From an uncultured Winogradskyella sp. (lineage in GTDB: Bacteria > Bacteroidota > Bacteroidia > Flavobacteriales > Flavobacteriaceae), in NCBI RefSeq assembly GCF_947501905.1, contig NZ_CANMXL010000007.1:23652-87651 (forward strand): a stretch of 64,000 nucleotides of DNA, in the 5' to 3' direction. A program made the translations under genes and the position numbers. This document shows, one piece after another, positions 1-8,333 of the stretch (positions within the stretch are counted from its first letter, which is position 1; every line of letters begins with the position of its first letter). The notes below the pieces were generated by a model, which had not been told where the DNA came from, did no database searches, and was given only the letters and a program-made list of their open reading frames with translations.

Positions 1-1884
1 AGTATCTAGCAAATGCCAGATTTCGCCTGCATCATAAGACGTCATGCCATCACCAACTAATAGTGCAATTTTTGGAACTTCTAATGGTCTAAAATTATTA
101 CTTCCTAAATCAATACCATCATTAAGACCAGTAGAAACGGCATCTAAAGTCAAATGACTTTCTTGCGCTAGTTTGTCTAAAAACGTATGTAGTTGAGATT
201 CAGATAATTTTTGATTTTGTACAGGAATCATTAACGTACCATAGTCGTATGATTTTCCATTGGCGTTAAATTGCTTCTGACTTACTTTAGCACGAATCCC
301 TTTTCTTAAAAGTGCATACAGGAATTTTGGGGTGTAATATTCGTTCCATTCGGTGAGGTATGCATAATTACTTTTTGAGTTAGCACCACCATTTCTAAAT
401 TCTAAATCTGTAACTATTGCACCAGCATTGCCTGTTGAGGTTTCGGCATAATCTAAGTTAAAAGCTAAAGGAAAAGACCATGCAGAAATATCATAGAACA
501 AACTGTCTTGGAAAGTTGTGCGTTTTTCAAACATGGCATTAATTAATCGCGTATTATTCTGATTTTTCGGTACGATATAACCATATCCTTTTTTAAATCG
601 TTTTCCATCGACTTCAAAATCAGTATCAATATCATGAAACTTAATATTGTGACGCTTTAATATTTCTGCCATATGATATGTTCGTGCGGCATCTTTTTCG
701 TCACCAAAGACAATGGCCTTTTTACCTTCCTTTTTACCTTCCTTTCTTGCATTTTTAAAGAAGTTGACTTGGTAATTAAGAATATCTGTACGCATACCAT
801 TCGCCGCTTCAAGTGTAGATAGAGCAGCGGTAAATTGATTTCTAATTGTAAAAGGGAATGTAAGTATGCCATTTACACTTTCCTGTATATGTCCCCGAGA
901 ACTAGCTTGCTCAAACAAAATGCCAATACCACCATTAATATCTGGAAACGTTGACCCTTTTCCGTAGTAAAAATCATCAAAGCTTTCTTCGGAATAGTAA
1001 AGTGATCCAATTTTATCTAAAGCTTTAGCATGATAGGTTGCTATTTGCTTAGTTAATGCTTGATTTAATTTTGGTGTCAGCGGATGTGTCCTTGAAGGGA
1101 TTCCTGGTTGAAAGAAAAAACTTGAATTTGTTCCCATCTCATGATGGTCTGTTAAGATATTAGGCATCCACTCATGAAACGTTTTTATGCGGGCTCTAGA
1201 CTCCGGAAGCTGAACAGGAAGCCAATCTCTATTCATATCAAACCAATAATGATTTGTACGTCCACCAGGCCAGATTTCACTGTACTCTCTATCGTTTGGG
1301 TCTGGGTTTAAATTTTGACTTCTATTGGTATTTGCCCAATATGCAAAGCGTTGTAAACCATCAGGATTAAAAGAAGGGTCAAAAAGGATTACGGTATTAT
1401 CTAAAAGTTCATTGATTTTTGGACCTTGAGCTGCCGCTAAATAGTAGGCAACAGCTAAAGCTGCATTAGAACCACTTGGCTCATTACCATGAATAGAAAA
1501 ACCTTGATAAACAACAATAGGTCTATCAGTAGATATGTTGTCAGTTTTAGTGGCATCAACATGTGCTTTTTGTATTGCTTCTATACTTGAGTGGTTTTTA
1601 GGCGATGTTATTTTTAATAATAATAAAGGTCTATCTTCAAAGGTCTTGCCTCTGTTTTCAATAGTAATTCTATCTGTAGCATCAGCAAGTGCATACATGT
1701 ATTGTACAAGCTTATCATGCGTGATGTGCCATTCGCCAACTTCGTGACCTATTACACTTTTTGGTGTAGGAATCTCAGAATTGTATTGTACATCTTGGTG
1801 AAGGTAATAGGATAAATCGAGGTTTTCCTGAGCAAACAATGTAGATGAAACTATTGTAAATACTAGTAATAGAATGCGACGCAT
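1..1884 (-). CDS. M14 family zinc carboxypeptidase, secreted (C-terminus outside window)
   Basis: The frame is open from ATG at 1884 to the window edge, giving 628 residues without a stop, so the C-terminus is missing. A Sec signal peptide covers residues 1-19 (ending LFAQ). The zinc motif HGNE (H132, E135) is in an M14 context (GFSIHGNEPSGS). Further on are NPDG, a MNRDW segment, a DHHEMG segment that should hold the third zinc ligand, and GILFEQ, likely the catalytic glutamate. The family cleaves C-terminal residues from peptides; flavobacterial members with this signal act in the periplasm or outside. The window-edge segment (ALLVGDGMTSYDAGE) looks like the start of a GATase-like C-terminal domain, which is inference. 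The family is clear; the substrate is unknown. Confidence 0.9.
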   Translation of the reverse strand, partial: MRRILLLVFTIVSSTLFAQENLDLSYYLHQDVQYNSEIPTPKSVIGHEVGEWHITHDKLVQYMYALADATDRITIENRGKTFEDRPLLLLKITSPKNHSSIEAIQKAHVDATKTDNISTDRPIVVYQGFSIHGNEPSGSNAALAVAYYLAAAQGPKINELLDNTVILFDPSFNPDGLQRFAYWANTNRSQNLNPDPNDREYSEIWPGGRTNHYWFDMNRDWLPVQLPESRARIKTFHEWMPNILTDHHEMGTNSSFFFQPGIPSRTHPLTPKLNQALTKQIATYHAKALDKIGSLYYSEESFDDFYYGKGSTFPDINGGIGILFEQASSRGHIQESVNGILTFPFTIRNQFTAALSTLEAANGMRTDILNYQVNFFKNARKEGKKEGKKAIVFGDEKDAARTYHMAEILKRHNIKFHDIDTDFEVDGKRFKKGYGYIVPKNQNNTRLINAMFEKRTTFQDSLFYDISAWSFPLAFNLDYAETSTGNAGAIVTDLEFRNGGANSKSNYAYLTEWNEYYTPKFLYALLRKGIRAKVSQKQFNANGKSYDYGTLMIPVQNQKLSESQLHTFLDKLAQESHLTLDAVSTGLNDGIDLGSNNFRPLEVPKIALLVGDGMTSYDAGEIWHLLDT

Positions 1885-1927
1885 GTGTGTGAGTTTGGTT
1901 AGTTATTTTGATAAGATATAAAAATAA

Positions 1928-1955
1928 AAAAACCGTTACAGAGGTAACGGTTTTT
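1928..1955 (-). terminator. Rho-independent terminator
   Basis: CCGTTAC (1933-1939) pairs with GTAACGG (1944-1950) around a four-base loop, with A- and T-tracts on either side. It lies just after the stop of the minus-strand DUF3276 gene, and its symmetry could also stop plus-strand transcripts. Confidence 0.75.
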
Positions 1956-1978
1956 AATATTATTTAACAAGATAAGTT

Positions 1979-2368
1979 TTAAATGTCATCAAAACTGATA
2001 TCCGTAAAACTATCAGTATTTGTATCTTCAGAAGTTTTTGCTTCTTGAGCTACAAACTCGTTATCTTCTCTTTTAAAGTCTTTTTGATGACGCTCACTAA
2101 TCACTTCTTCACCTTTTTCATTGATGATGTAATCTGTCATTTCAGCTAAAATCTCTCTAAATTCAGAGAAATCTTCTTTATACAAGTAAATTTTGTGCTT
2201 CTTATAATGAAACGAACCATCATCATTAGTAAATTTTTTACTTTCTGTAATGGTTAGGTAATAGTCACCTGCTTTTGTCGCGCGTACATCAAAGAAGTAA
2301 GTTCTACGTCCAGCACGCAATACTTTAGAATATATTTCTTCTTTATCCATCATTTCGTAATCGCCCAT
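1979..2368 (-). CDS. PUR-alpha-like DNA/RNA-binding protein (DUF3276)
   Basis: A short protein of the Bacteroidota DUF3276 family. It carries the characteristic block EEIYSKVLRAGRRTYFFDVR, then KAGDYYLTITESKK and HKIYLYKEDF, as in PUR repeats, which bind single-stranded nucleic acid. The acidic tail (about residues 95-129) is variable. I chose ATG at 2368 (MGDYEMMDKEE), where family members normally begin; an in-frame ATG at 2395 would add nine residues (MNLKLKSQI). It is a single-gene unit with its own terminator. The cellular role is not established; nucleic-acid binding is inferred from the fold. Confidence 0.9.
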   Translation of the reverse strand: MGDYEMMDKEEIYSKVLRAGRRTYFFDVRATKAGDYYLTITESKKFTNDDGSFHYKKHKIYLYKEDFSEFREILAEMTDYIINEKGEEVISERHQKDFKREDNEFVAQEAKTSEDTNTDSFTDISFDDI

Positions 2369-2435
2369 AATTTGAGATTTGAGTTTTAAATTCAATCCAA
2401 AAATCTAAAAAAAAAGTATAGTAACCAACAAATAG

Positions 2436-4190
2436 TTACATTTCTTTTTCGGAGCGTTGTTTAATGTATAAGTCTTTGTAGTAACCGTCTATTTCTTTAA
2501 GGGTTTTGTGTGTTCCTGTTTGGATAATTTTTCCCTCGTCTAAAACAATAATCTTGTCAGCATTCTTAGCTGAAGAAATACGATGACTTACAATTATGGT
2601 TGTTTTGTTTTTGGAGACACGCTCAAGGTTTTTGAGTATTTTTTCTTCAGTTTCTGTATCAACTGCCGATAGACAATCGTCAAATAGTAAAATCTCAGGT
2701 GACTTTATAATGGCCCTTGCAATTGACACACGTTGTTTTTGCCCACCAGATAATGTAATACCTCGTTCTCCTAAAACAGTTTCATAGCCGTTTTTAAAAC
2801 CAATAATGTTTTTATGAACCTTTGCATTTTTAGCGGCTTCTATAACGTCGTCATCAGTAGCATCTTCTTTACCAAATTTAATGTTGTTTTTAATAGAATC
2901 TGAAAATAGAAAAGCATCTTGTGGAACATAACCAATACTTTCTCTAAGACTATAGAGGTTTAGCTCTGTTATTTTTTTATCATCTATAAGAATACTTCCA
3001 TTTTTAGTATCATAAAGTCTACCAATTAAATCAAGTATTGTAGATTTACCAGAACCAGTCATGCCTAATATGGCAAGTTTCTCTCCAGATTTTAAATCAA
3101 AACTTACGTTCTTTAATGCGGTAATATTAGTATCTGGGTAGGTGAACGTAACATTGTTGAATGTAACAGCACCATCTATCTCTGTTGGACTATCAACCGT
3201 ATTATTTATTTCAGGTTCTTGTTTTAAAAATTCATTAATGCGCTTTTGAGATGCTTCGGCTTGTTGTACAATAGAGGTAACCCAACCTACTGTGGCTACT
3301 GGCCAGGTTAACATATTTACATAAATAATAAACTCAGCAATGGTACCTATGTTTTCAATTTCACCATCAATATATTGTTTGCCACCAATAAAAATGACTA
3401 ATAAATTACTAAGACCAATAAGCAAAATCATTAACGGAAAGAAAAGAGCTTGTACTTTTGCTAAGTCTATTTGTTTTTTTCTATTTCCTACTGATAGATG
3501 TTCGAACTCTGTATTTACACTAGGTTCAATAGTATAAGATTTTATTACAGAAATACCACTAAACTGCTCTTGTGTAAACGAAGAAAGACCAGATAATGAT
3601 TCTTGTACCACTTTACTGCGATAATTTATCAGGCGACTTAGTTTGTATATGACAAAAGACAATATAGGTAACGGAAGCATGGTATAAAGCGTAAGTTTGG
3701 GTGCAGTACTAATCATATATGTTAATGCCACTACGAAAAGAGTAATAGTATTGATAGTATACATAATGGCTGGACCAACATACATGCGTACTTTTCCAAC
3801 ATCTTCACTAATACGATTCATTAAATCTCCAGTTCTATTAGCTTTATAAAAACTTAATGATAATACTTGGTAATGCTTGTAGACTTCGTTCTTTAAATCA
3901 AACTCAATATAACGAGATACATTAATAATAGTTTGGCGCATTAAAAAGGTAAATAATCCTGCAATAATGGCTGCACCTATAAGATATAAGATGTTAATCA
4001 GGAGTTGGTCTTCAAAAACATCAAGTGATATTTTTCCATTTACTTTATCAGATATAACATTAATAGAGTTTCCGATTAATCGCGGTGTAAACAGAGCGAA
4101 AATCTTTGCAACTATTGTAATAAAAATACCAATAATAAGTCTGTATCGGTACTTGTAAAAATATTTATTAAGATGTTTTAATGCCTTCAT
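2436..4190 (-). CDS. ABC exporter half-transporter (MdlA/MsbA type)
   Basis: 584 residues: an N-terminal six-helix permease (about 15-310) fused to an ATPase domain. Walker A is GMTGSGKST (376-384), the signature LSGGQ is 480-484, and Walker B is LLFDD (501-505). The residue after the Walker B aspartate, normally the catalytic glutamate, is aspartate (LLFDDCLSAVD). That is typical of the degenerate half of heterodimeric exporters such as MdlA, BmrC and TM287. No second ABC half is adjacent, so it either pairs with a distant gene product or works as a slow homodimer. The substrate (lipid or drug) cannot be told. The gene appears monocistronic, and CAAAGCTA at 4207-4214 is a possible minus-strand -7 box. 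Confidence 0.93.
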   Translation of the reverse strand: MKALKHLNKYFYKYRYRLIIGIFITIVAKIFALFTPRLIGNSINVISDKVNGKISLDVFEDQLLINILYLIGAAIIAGLFTFLMRQTIINVSRYIEFDLKNEVYKHYQVLSLSFYKANRTGDLMNRISEDVGKVRMYVGPAIMYTINTITLFVVALTYMISTAPKLTLYTMLPLPILSFVIYKLSRLINYRSKVVQESLSGLSSFTQEQFSGISVIKSYTIEPSVNTEFEHLSVGNRKKQIDLAKVQALFFPLMILLIGLSNLLVIFIGGKQYIDGEIENIGTIAEFIIYVNMLTWPVATVGWVTSIVQQAEASQKRINEFLKQEPEINNTVDSPTEIDGAVTFNNVTFTYPDTNITALKNVSFDLKSGEKLAILGMTGSGKSTILDLIGRLYDTKNGSILIDDKKITELNLYSLRESIGYVPQDAFLFSDSIKNNIKFGKEDATDDDVIEAAKNAKVHKNIIGFKNGYETVLGERGITLSGGQKQRVSIARAIIKSPEILLFDDCLSAVDTETEEKILKNLERVSKNKTTIIVSHRISSAKNADKIIVLDEGKIIQTGTHKTLKEIDGYYKDLYIKQRSEKEM

Positions 4191-4243
4191 TAAAAGTAAA
4201 AGATTACAAAGCTATTGCTATAATCTTATTTTTCAGTTAATAT

Positions 4244-4275
4244 TTTGCTAATGCTTTAATAATAATTTATTTTTG
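4244..4275 (+). promoter_or_regulatory. Bacteroidota-type promoter of the leucine dehydrogenase gene
   Basis: TTTG (4244-4247), 20 bases, then TATTTTTG (4268-4275). This fits TTTG-N19/20-TAnnTTTG exactly and lies 47 bases upstream of the ATG at 4323. Confidence 0.7.
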
Positions 4276-4322
4276 CAAGCTGTTTTTAAATAATCTGCAA
4301 CAGCATTAAAATAAACAAAAGC

Positions 4323-5426
4323 ATGACAACAGACGTTATTGACGCAAAAGACTTAGTAAACGCTGACCCCGTTTTTGGGCAAATGTCATTTGATGACCAT
4401 GAGCAAATCGTTTTTTGCAATGACAAAGATACTGGTTTAAAAGCAATAATTGGAATACATAATACAGTTTTAGGACCAGCTCTTGGAGGTACTAGAATGT
4501 GGCAATATAATAGTGAGTGGGAAGCATTAAATGATGTTTTGCGTTTGTCTAGAGGAATGACTTTTAAGTCTGCAATCACTGGTCTAAATTTAGGTGGCGG
4601 TAAAGCTGTAATTATTGGTGATGCCAAAACACAAAAAACACCCGAATTAATGCGTCGTTTTGGAGAGTTTGTTCACTCTTTGAGCGGACGCTATATTACT
4701 GCTGAAGATGTTGGTATGGCAACTGAAGATATGGATACTGTAAGAGAAGTAACGCCATTTGTTACTGGTATTTCAGAGAGTAAAGGTGGTGCAGGTAATC
4801 CATCGCCAATTACAGCCTATGGTGTTTTTATGGGAATGAAAGCAGCTGCTAAATATAAGTACGGTTCTGATATTTTGGAAGACAAGAATGTGTATGTACA
4901 GGGTATTGGTAATGTTGGTGAAGCTTTAGTTGAACATTTAGTAAATGAAGGTGCAAAAGTTACAATTGCTGATATTAGTGAAGAACGCCTTGAAGAAGTA
5001 AAAGCTAAATATGGCGTAAGTATTTATCGTGGTAATGATATTTATAGTGAAAACATGGATATCTATGCACCATGTGCATTAGGAGCTACTGTAAATGATA
5101 ATACTATAGATAAGCTAAAGGCAGATATCGTTGCAGGTGCAGCAAATAACCAATTAGCGGATGAATTAAAGCATGGTAGAATACTGCAAGACAAAGGCAT
5201 TGTATATGCTCCAGATTTCTTAATCAATGCTGGTGGTATTATTAATGTTTATGCAGAGCTAGAAAACTATGGTAGAGCAGAGATAATGCGTAAAACAGAA
5301 AATATCTACAACACAACTTTAGAGATTTTCGAAAACGCTAAGTCTAACAATGTGACAACTCACAATGCAGCATTAAACATTGCTAAAGACCGTATCGAAA
5401 CTCGAAAAAGAGAAAATGCAAAATAA
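4323..5426 (+). CDS. Leu/Phe/Val-type amino-acid dehydrogenase
   Basis: 367 residues of the Glu/Leu/Phe/Val dehydrogenase family, leucine dehydrogenase branch. It catalyses NAD-dependent reversible oxidative deamination of branched-chain amino acids to 2-oxo acids in the cytoplasm. The catalytic lysines are in MTFK (K82) and GGGK (K94), in the order found in leucine dehydrogenase. The dinucleotide fold has GIGNVG (194-199). The N-terminus begins MTTDVIDAKD, slightly longer than Bacillus enzymes but usual in flavobacteria. It has a strong promoter upstream and a terminator 35 bases after the stop, so it is a single-gene unit. Leucine/valine preference over phenylalanine is inferred, not proven. 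Confidence 0.9.
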   Translation: MTTDVIDAKDLVNADPVFGQMSFDDHEQIVFCNDKDTGLKAIIGIHNTVLGPALGGTRMWQYNSEWEALNDVLRLSRGMTFKSAITGLNLGGGKAVIIGDAKTQKTPELMRRFGEFVHSLSGRYITAEDVGMATEDMDTVREVTPFVTGISESKGGAGNPSPITAYGVFMGMKAAAKYKYGSDILEDKNVYVQGIGNVGEALVEHLVNEGAKVTIADISEERLEEVKAKYGVSIYRGNDIYSENMDIYAPCALGATVNDNTIDKLKADIVAGAANNQLADELKHGRILQDKGIVYAPDFLINAGGIINVYAELENYGRAEIMRKTENIYNTTLEIFENAKSNNVTTHNAALNIAKDRIETRKRENAK

Positions 5427-5457
5427 TTTTTTAGAATAGTAAGAAATACTATTTTTG
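5427..5457 (+). promoter_or_regulatory. Probable nusB promoter
   Basis: TTTT (5427-5430), 19 bases, then TATTTTTG (5450-5457). The -7 box matches TAnnTTTG; the -33 box is TTTT rather than TTTG. The expected transcript start falls inside the left arm of the terminator at 5461-5484. Confidence 0.5.
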
Positions 5458-5460
5458 CAG

Positions 5461-5490
5461 GGTGAAACTAAATATGGTTTCACCTTTTTT
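5461..5490 (+). terminator. Terminator of the leucine dehydrogenase gene
   Basis: GGTGAAAC (5461-5468) pairs with GTTTCACC (5477-5484) around eight bases and is followed by six T. It ends the dehydrogenase transcript and overlaps the probable nusB start site. Confidence 0.8.
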
Positions 5491-5516
5491 AATGATTTAA
5501 AATAAGTTCTTTACAT

Positions 5517-6461
5517 ATGCTCAATCGACGACACATTCGTATTAAAGTTATGCAATCTTTATTCGCTTTTAAAGGCACAGAAAGTGATGACTTTTCAAAA
5601 GATGAAAAATTCCTTTTTCAGAGTATCGATAAAATGTCTGATTTATACTTCGCCATGATGGCCTTAATGATTGAGCTGCAAAAGAAAGCCAATTCCAAAC
5701 TAGAACTCTCTCAAAAAAAGCTACTTGCTACAGAAGAAGATATTAATCCAAACCGAAAGTTTGCTGATAATGCTGTGCTTGAGTTTATTAGTAATAATAC
5801 CATGCTTAAGGAGGTCATCGAAAAACGAAAGCTAAATTTTTGGGATTTAGATTTTGAGTATGTAGATATTATTTACAAGGCGATTCTAGAAAGCGATATC
5901 TACAAAGATTATATGTCTAAAGGTGCTTCTGATTTAAAGGAAGATAAAGATTTTATGGTAGATATCTATTCTGAAATAATTGCACCAAACGAAAAGCTTT
6001 TTGATTATTTTGAAGACAAACAAATCACTTGGGTAGATGATTTACCAGTAGTAAATACAGCTATTGTTAAGACTTTTACTAAGTTTAAGTTAACAAAGCC
6101 AGAAACGTATTTAATTCCTGAATTATACAAGGATGAAGACGATAGGGTTTTTGCTAAAGATTTATTAATCAAAACACTTTTAAATACATCAAAATTTTCC
6201 GAAGAAATTGCGGCAAAAACAACCAATTGGGATGCTGATAGATTGGCAAGCTTGGACGGAGTCTTATTGCAAATGGCGCTATGTGAGTTTCAGAAATTTG
6301 CTTCAATACCTGTAAAAGTGACCATTAATGAGTATTTAGAGATTGCTAAAGAATACTCTACACCTAAGAGTAGCTTGTTTATAAATGGTATTTTGGATAA
6401 GATTGTAAAAGAGTACAAGCAAAATAATATCCATAACAAGATAGGGCGTGGTTTGATGTAA
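5517..6461 (+). CDS. nusB: Transcription antitermination factor NusB (long Bacteroidota form)
   Basis: 314 residues, about twice the length of E. coli NusB. The recognisable all-helical NusB core is C-terminal (about 222-302: LDGVLLQMALCEF, then INEYLEIAKEYSTPKSSLFINGILDKI). The N-terminus starts with the family's MLNRRHIRIKVMQSLFAF, and a long helical insertion lies between. NusB with NusE (S10) binds boxA RNA and supports antitermination on rRNA operons. Start ATG at 5517. Downstream, after 124 bases, come a DUF1573 lipoprotein gene and yajC, an arrangement I recall from other flavobacteria. Confidence 0.9.
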   Translation: MLNRRHIRIKVMQSLFAFKGTESDDFSKDEKFLFQSIDKMSDLYFAMMALMIELQKKANSKLELSQKKLLATEEDINPNRKFADNAVLEFISNNTMLKEVIEKRKLNFWDLDFEYVDIIYKAILESDIYKDYMSKGASDLKEDKDFMVDIYSEIIAPNEKLFDYFEDKQITWVDDLPVVNTAIVKTFTKFKLTKPETYLIPELYKDEDDRVFAKDLLIKTLLNTSKFSEEIAAKTTNWDADRLASLDGVLLQMALCEFQKFASIPVKVTINEYLEIAKEYSTPKSSLFINGILDKIVKEYKQNNIHNKIGRGLM

Positions 6462-6510
6462 AAAGCCCGTAAATTCTACAGTTTACTATCTGTTAATGGC
6501 GTATTAAAAA

Positions 6511-6541
6511 TTTTTATTCGTTGAAATTATTATTACATTTG
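6511..6541 (+). promoter_or_regulatory. Probable promoter of the DUF1573-yajC unit
   Basis: TTTT (6511-6514), 19 bases, then TACATTTG (6534-6541), a TAnnTTTG match, 44 bases before the ATG at 6586. Confidence 0.45.
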
Positions 6542-6585
6542 GCGATAGATTAAGAAACATTTAAAATTAATTTAAAAACATAGCG

Positions 6586-7143
6586 ATGAAAAAAGTTATT
6601 TTAGGCCTTGGCGCTTTATGCATGCTAGCCTTTACATCTTGTAAGGACGATGCTTCTAGCAAAGTGAATTCTGAAAATGTTGCACTAGCAGCAGAGCGTG
6701 ATGCTAATGCAGGAAATTTACCAATGATTAAGTTTGATAAAGAAACTCATGATTTTGGTACAATCGAAAACGGAACACCTGTTGAAACTACATTTAAGTA
6801 CACAAACACTGGTAACTCAATGTTGGTAGTAAGTAATGTAAAAAGTACTTGTGGTTGTACAGTACCATCTAACTATACTAAGCAAGTTGCTCCTGGTGAA
6901 ACTGGTGAGTTTGCAGTAAAATTTAATGGAAAAGGTAATGGTAACAAAGTTACTAAAGCCATTACTATGACAACTAATACAGCAAAAGGTAATGAGCAAG
7001 TAAAGATTACGGCTTTTGTAGAAAAAGACCCTAATGCAAAAACTCCAGCTCAGGCAACAGCTACTGGTACTTCAAGTATTTTACAAGCTCAGCCAAAAAA
7101 GTCTAGTACAAAACCAGGTCACGAAGGTCATAACCACGATTAA
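6586..7143 (+). CDS. DUF1573 lipoprotein
   Basis: 185 residues. A lipoprotein signal peptide ends in the lipobox AFTSC (C20), followed by KDDAS. A single DUF1573 domain (about 48-142) contains FDKETHDFGTIENG and KSTCGCTVP, an immunoglobulin-like fold common in Bacteroidota envelope proteins. The tail is low-complexity and ends GHEGHNHD, a histidine-rich stretch that could bind metal (inference). The gene sits nine bases before yajC and shares its terminator, so the pair is probably one transcript. Molecular function is unknown. Confidence 0.88.
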   Translation: MKKVILGLGALCMLAFTSCKDDASSKVNSENVALAAERDANAGNLPMIKFDKETHDFGTIENGTPVETTFKYTNTGNSMLVVSNVKSTCGCTVPSNYTKQVAPGETGEFAVKFNGKGNGNKVTKAITMTTNTAKGNEQVKITAFVEKDPNAKTPAQATATGTSSILQAQPKKSSTKPGHEGHNHD

Positions 7144-7152
7144 TTAAAATTC

Positions 7153-7446
7153 ATGGGAGAAGGAATAAGTTCATTTTTACCATTTATAGCGATGTTTGCT
7201 GTGGTGTATTTCTTTATGATTGCACCTCAGATGAAACGTGCTAAAAAAGAGAAAGCCTTTGCATCAACGTTAAAACGTGGTGACCGTGTAATTACTAAAA
7301 GTGGTATGTACGGTAAGGTGGCGGAACTAAACGAAAAAGACAACAGTTGTGTTATAGAAACTCAAGCTGGAAAAATTAAGTTTGACCGTTCTGCGATTTC
7401 TATGGAAATGAGTAACAAACTGAATAAACCAGCAACTACTAAGTAA
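7153..7446 (+). CDS. yajC: Preprotein translocase accessory subunit YajC
   Basis: 97 residues. One transmembrane helix (about 6-24, FLPFIAMFAVVYFFMIAPQ) is followed by the family block QMKRAKKEKAFASTLKRGDRVITKSGMYGKV. YajC is the small inner-membrane partner of SecDF in Sec-dependent export. It follows the DUF1573 gene by nine bases and precedes a strong terminator at 7466. Length and motif order match the family. Confidence 0.93.
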   Translation: MGEGISSFLPFIAMFAVVYFFMIAPQMKRAKKEKAFASTLKRGDRVITKSGMYGKVAELNEKDNSCVIETQAGKIKFDRSAISMEMSNKLNKPATTK

Positions 7447-7465
7447 TTGTTAGGTATATAATATT

Positions 7466-7493
7466 AAAAGCCACTCTTAGAGTGGCTTTTTTT
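7466..7493 (+). terminator. Rho-independent terminator after yajC
   Basis: AGCCACT pairs with AGTGGCT around CTTAG, followed by seven T. It ends the DUF1573-yajC transcript. Confidence 0.85.
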
Positions 7494-7528
7494 GGTTTAA
7501 AGTTTAGTCTTTTCTATTAATATATTAG

Positions 7529-7574
7529 TAGCTGAGTGGTTCGGCTTCGTTCACCAACCACGGAGTCGAAGCTA
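7529..7574. repeat. Intergenic palindromic repeat-like element
   Basis: Nested inverted repeats: TAGCT/AGCTA outside (7529-7533, 7570-7574) and GTGGTT/AACCAC inside (7536-7541, 7556-7561), with GCTTCG/CGAAGC as an alternative pairing. The GCTGAG...GAGTCGAAGC wording recalls the abundant intergenic repeats of Bacteroidota genomes. It overlaps the stop codon of the next gene. Family assignment is from memory. Confidence 0.5.
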
Positions 7575-8171
7575 GCAATTTTTATACTTATCATGAAGCC
7601 CAACACCATTAAGAATCATAGGTATAATTTTCTCTAGTCGAGATAGCTTAGTCACTTCTCTTTTAGCAGAAGCAATGTGTTCACAGTACTCACGTTGCTT
7701 TCCTGGTGTCAATGCTTCAAAGGTCAATTGTAAATCTTGGTCATTGCTTAGAGCAGCTTTTAGTTCTTCTGGGATAACAACAGTTTTACCTTTACGCTCT
7801 ATTTTTATTTCTTTGCCCGCACGCTGATTTTCTATAGCTTCTTTTACATAGGCTAACACTTGGTCTTTATTGACGTCTTCAATCTTGTCAAAACGCATTT
7901 GGCGTAAGCCTTTAGTTTTGCCTTCTTGTGCATTGACTAAAAGCTTGTGTTCGTCTTTTAAAAACACACCATTAAAAAACCAAATACAGAAGTGATGTTT
8001 AAAAGCGCCAAGGCCTAACACATTTTTTCCATTTAGGTCATAAACTGGCGCAGACCATTTTACTGCCTCATTGAGTTCTGTTTTTAAAACAATACTACGT
8101 AATAGCTCAAGAGCGTCTTGCCAATGACTATTGGTTTCTATGTATTCTTCAACGGAGTAAACTTTTTTCAT
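7572..8171 (-). CDS. DUF1801 / YdeI-OmdA family protein
   Basis: 199 residues in two parts. The N-terminal DUF1801 domain (about 1-110) has the motif EAVKWSAPVYDLNGKNVLGLGAFKHH. The C-terminal YdeI/OmdA-like segment (about 125-195) includes LTPGKQREYCEHIASAKREVTKLSRLEKII. There is no signal peptide, so it is cytoplasmic. The biochemical role is unknown; E. coli and Bacillus YdeI relatives have been linked to peptide resistance. It stands alone, and its stop codon (TAG) lies inside the palindromic repeat at 7529-7574. Confidence 0.85.
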   Translation of the reverse strand: MKKVYSVEEYIETNSHWQDALELLRSIVLKTELNEAVKWSAPVYDLNGKNVLGLGAFKHHFCIWFFNGVFLKDEHKLLVNAQEGKTKGLRQMRFDKIEDVNKDQVLAYVKEAIENQRAGKEIKIERKGKTVVIPEELKAALSNDQDLQLTFEALTPGKQREYCEHIASAKREVTKLSRLEKIIPMILNGVGLHDKYKNC

Positions 8172-8194
8172 TTTGTTATATTCAAAAGTTGAGT

Positions 8195-8333
8195 TTCGTT
8201 ATCGTGTTCGTGTATGGGTAGTAGCGGATTTCTACTCATGAACCTTTCGGTTTTGCACTGACCATTGTTTTATGTTTATACTTTTGTTTTATTACTTAAA
8301 CCACTATTACTTATACACCTTTGTTAGGTGCAG
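8195..8333. other. Gene-free region at the 3' end of the WD40-like gene
   Basis: It begins with TTCGTTATCG (8195-8204), the exact reverse complement of 10658-10667 beyond the other end of the gene. It also holds GTGTAT near 8210 and ATACAC near 8314 as a wide inverted pair, and GTTAGGT before GCAGTTA next to the stop codon. The right end resembles an integron GTTRRRY core, but I find no matching left core. No gene is seen. Confidence 0.4.

Noticed and set aside
4286..4627. Minus-strand frame of 113 codons over the dehydrogenase start
   Set aside because: Lies opposite the well-supported dehydrogenase gene and its promoter.
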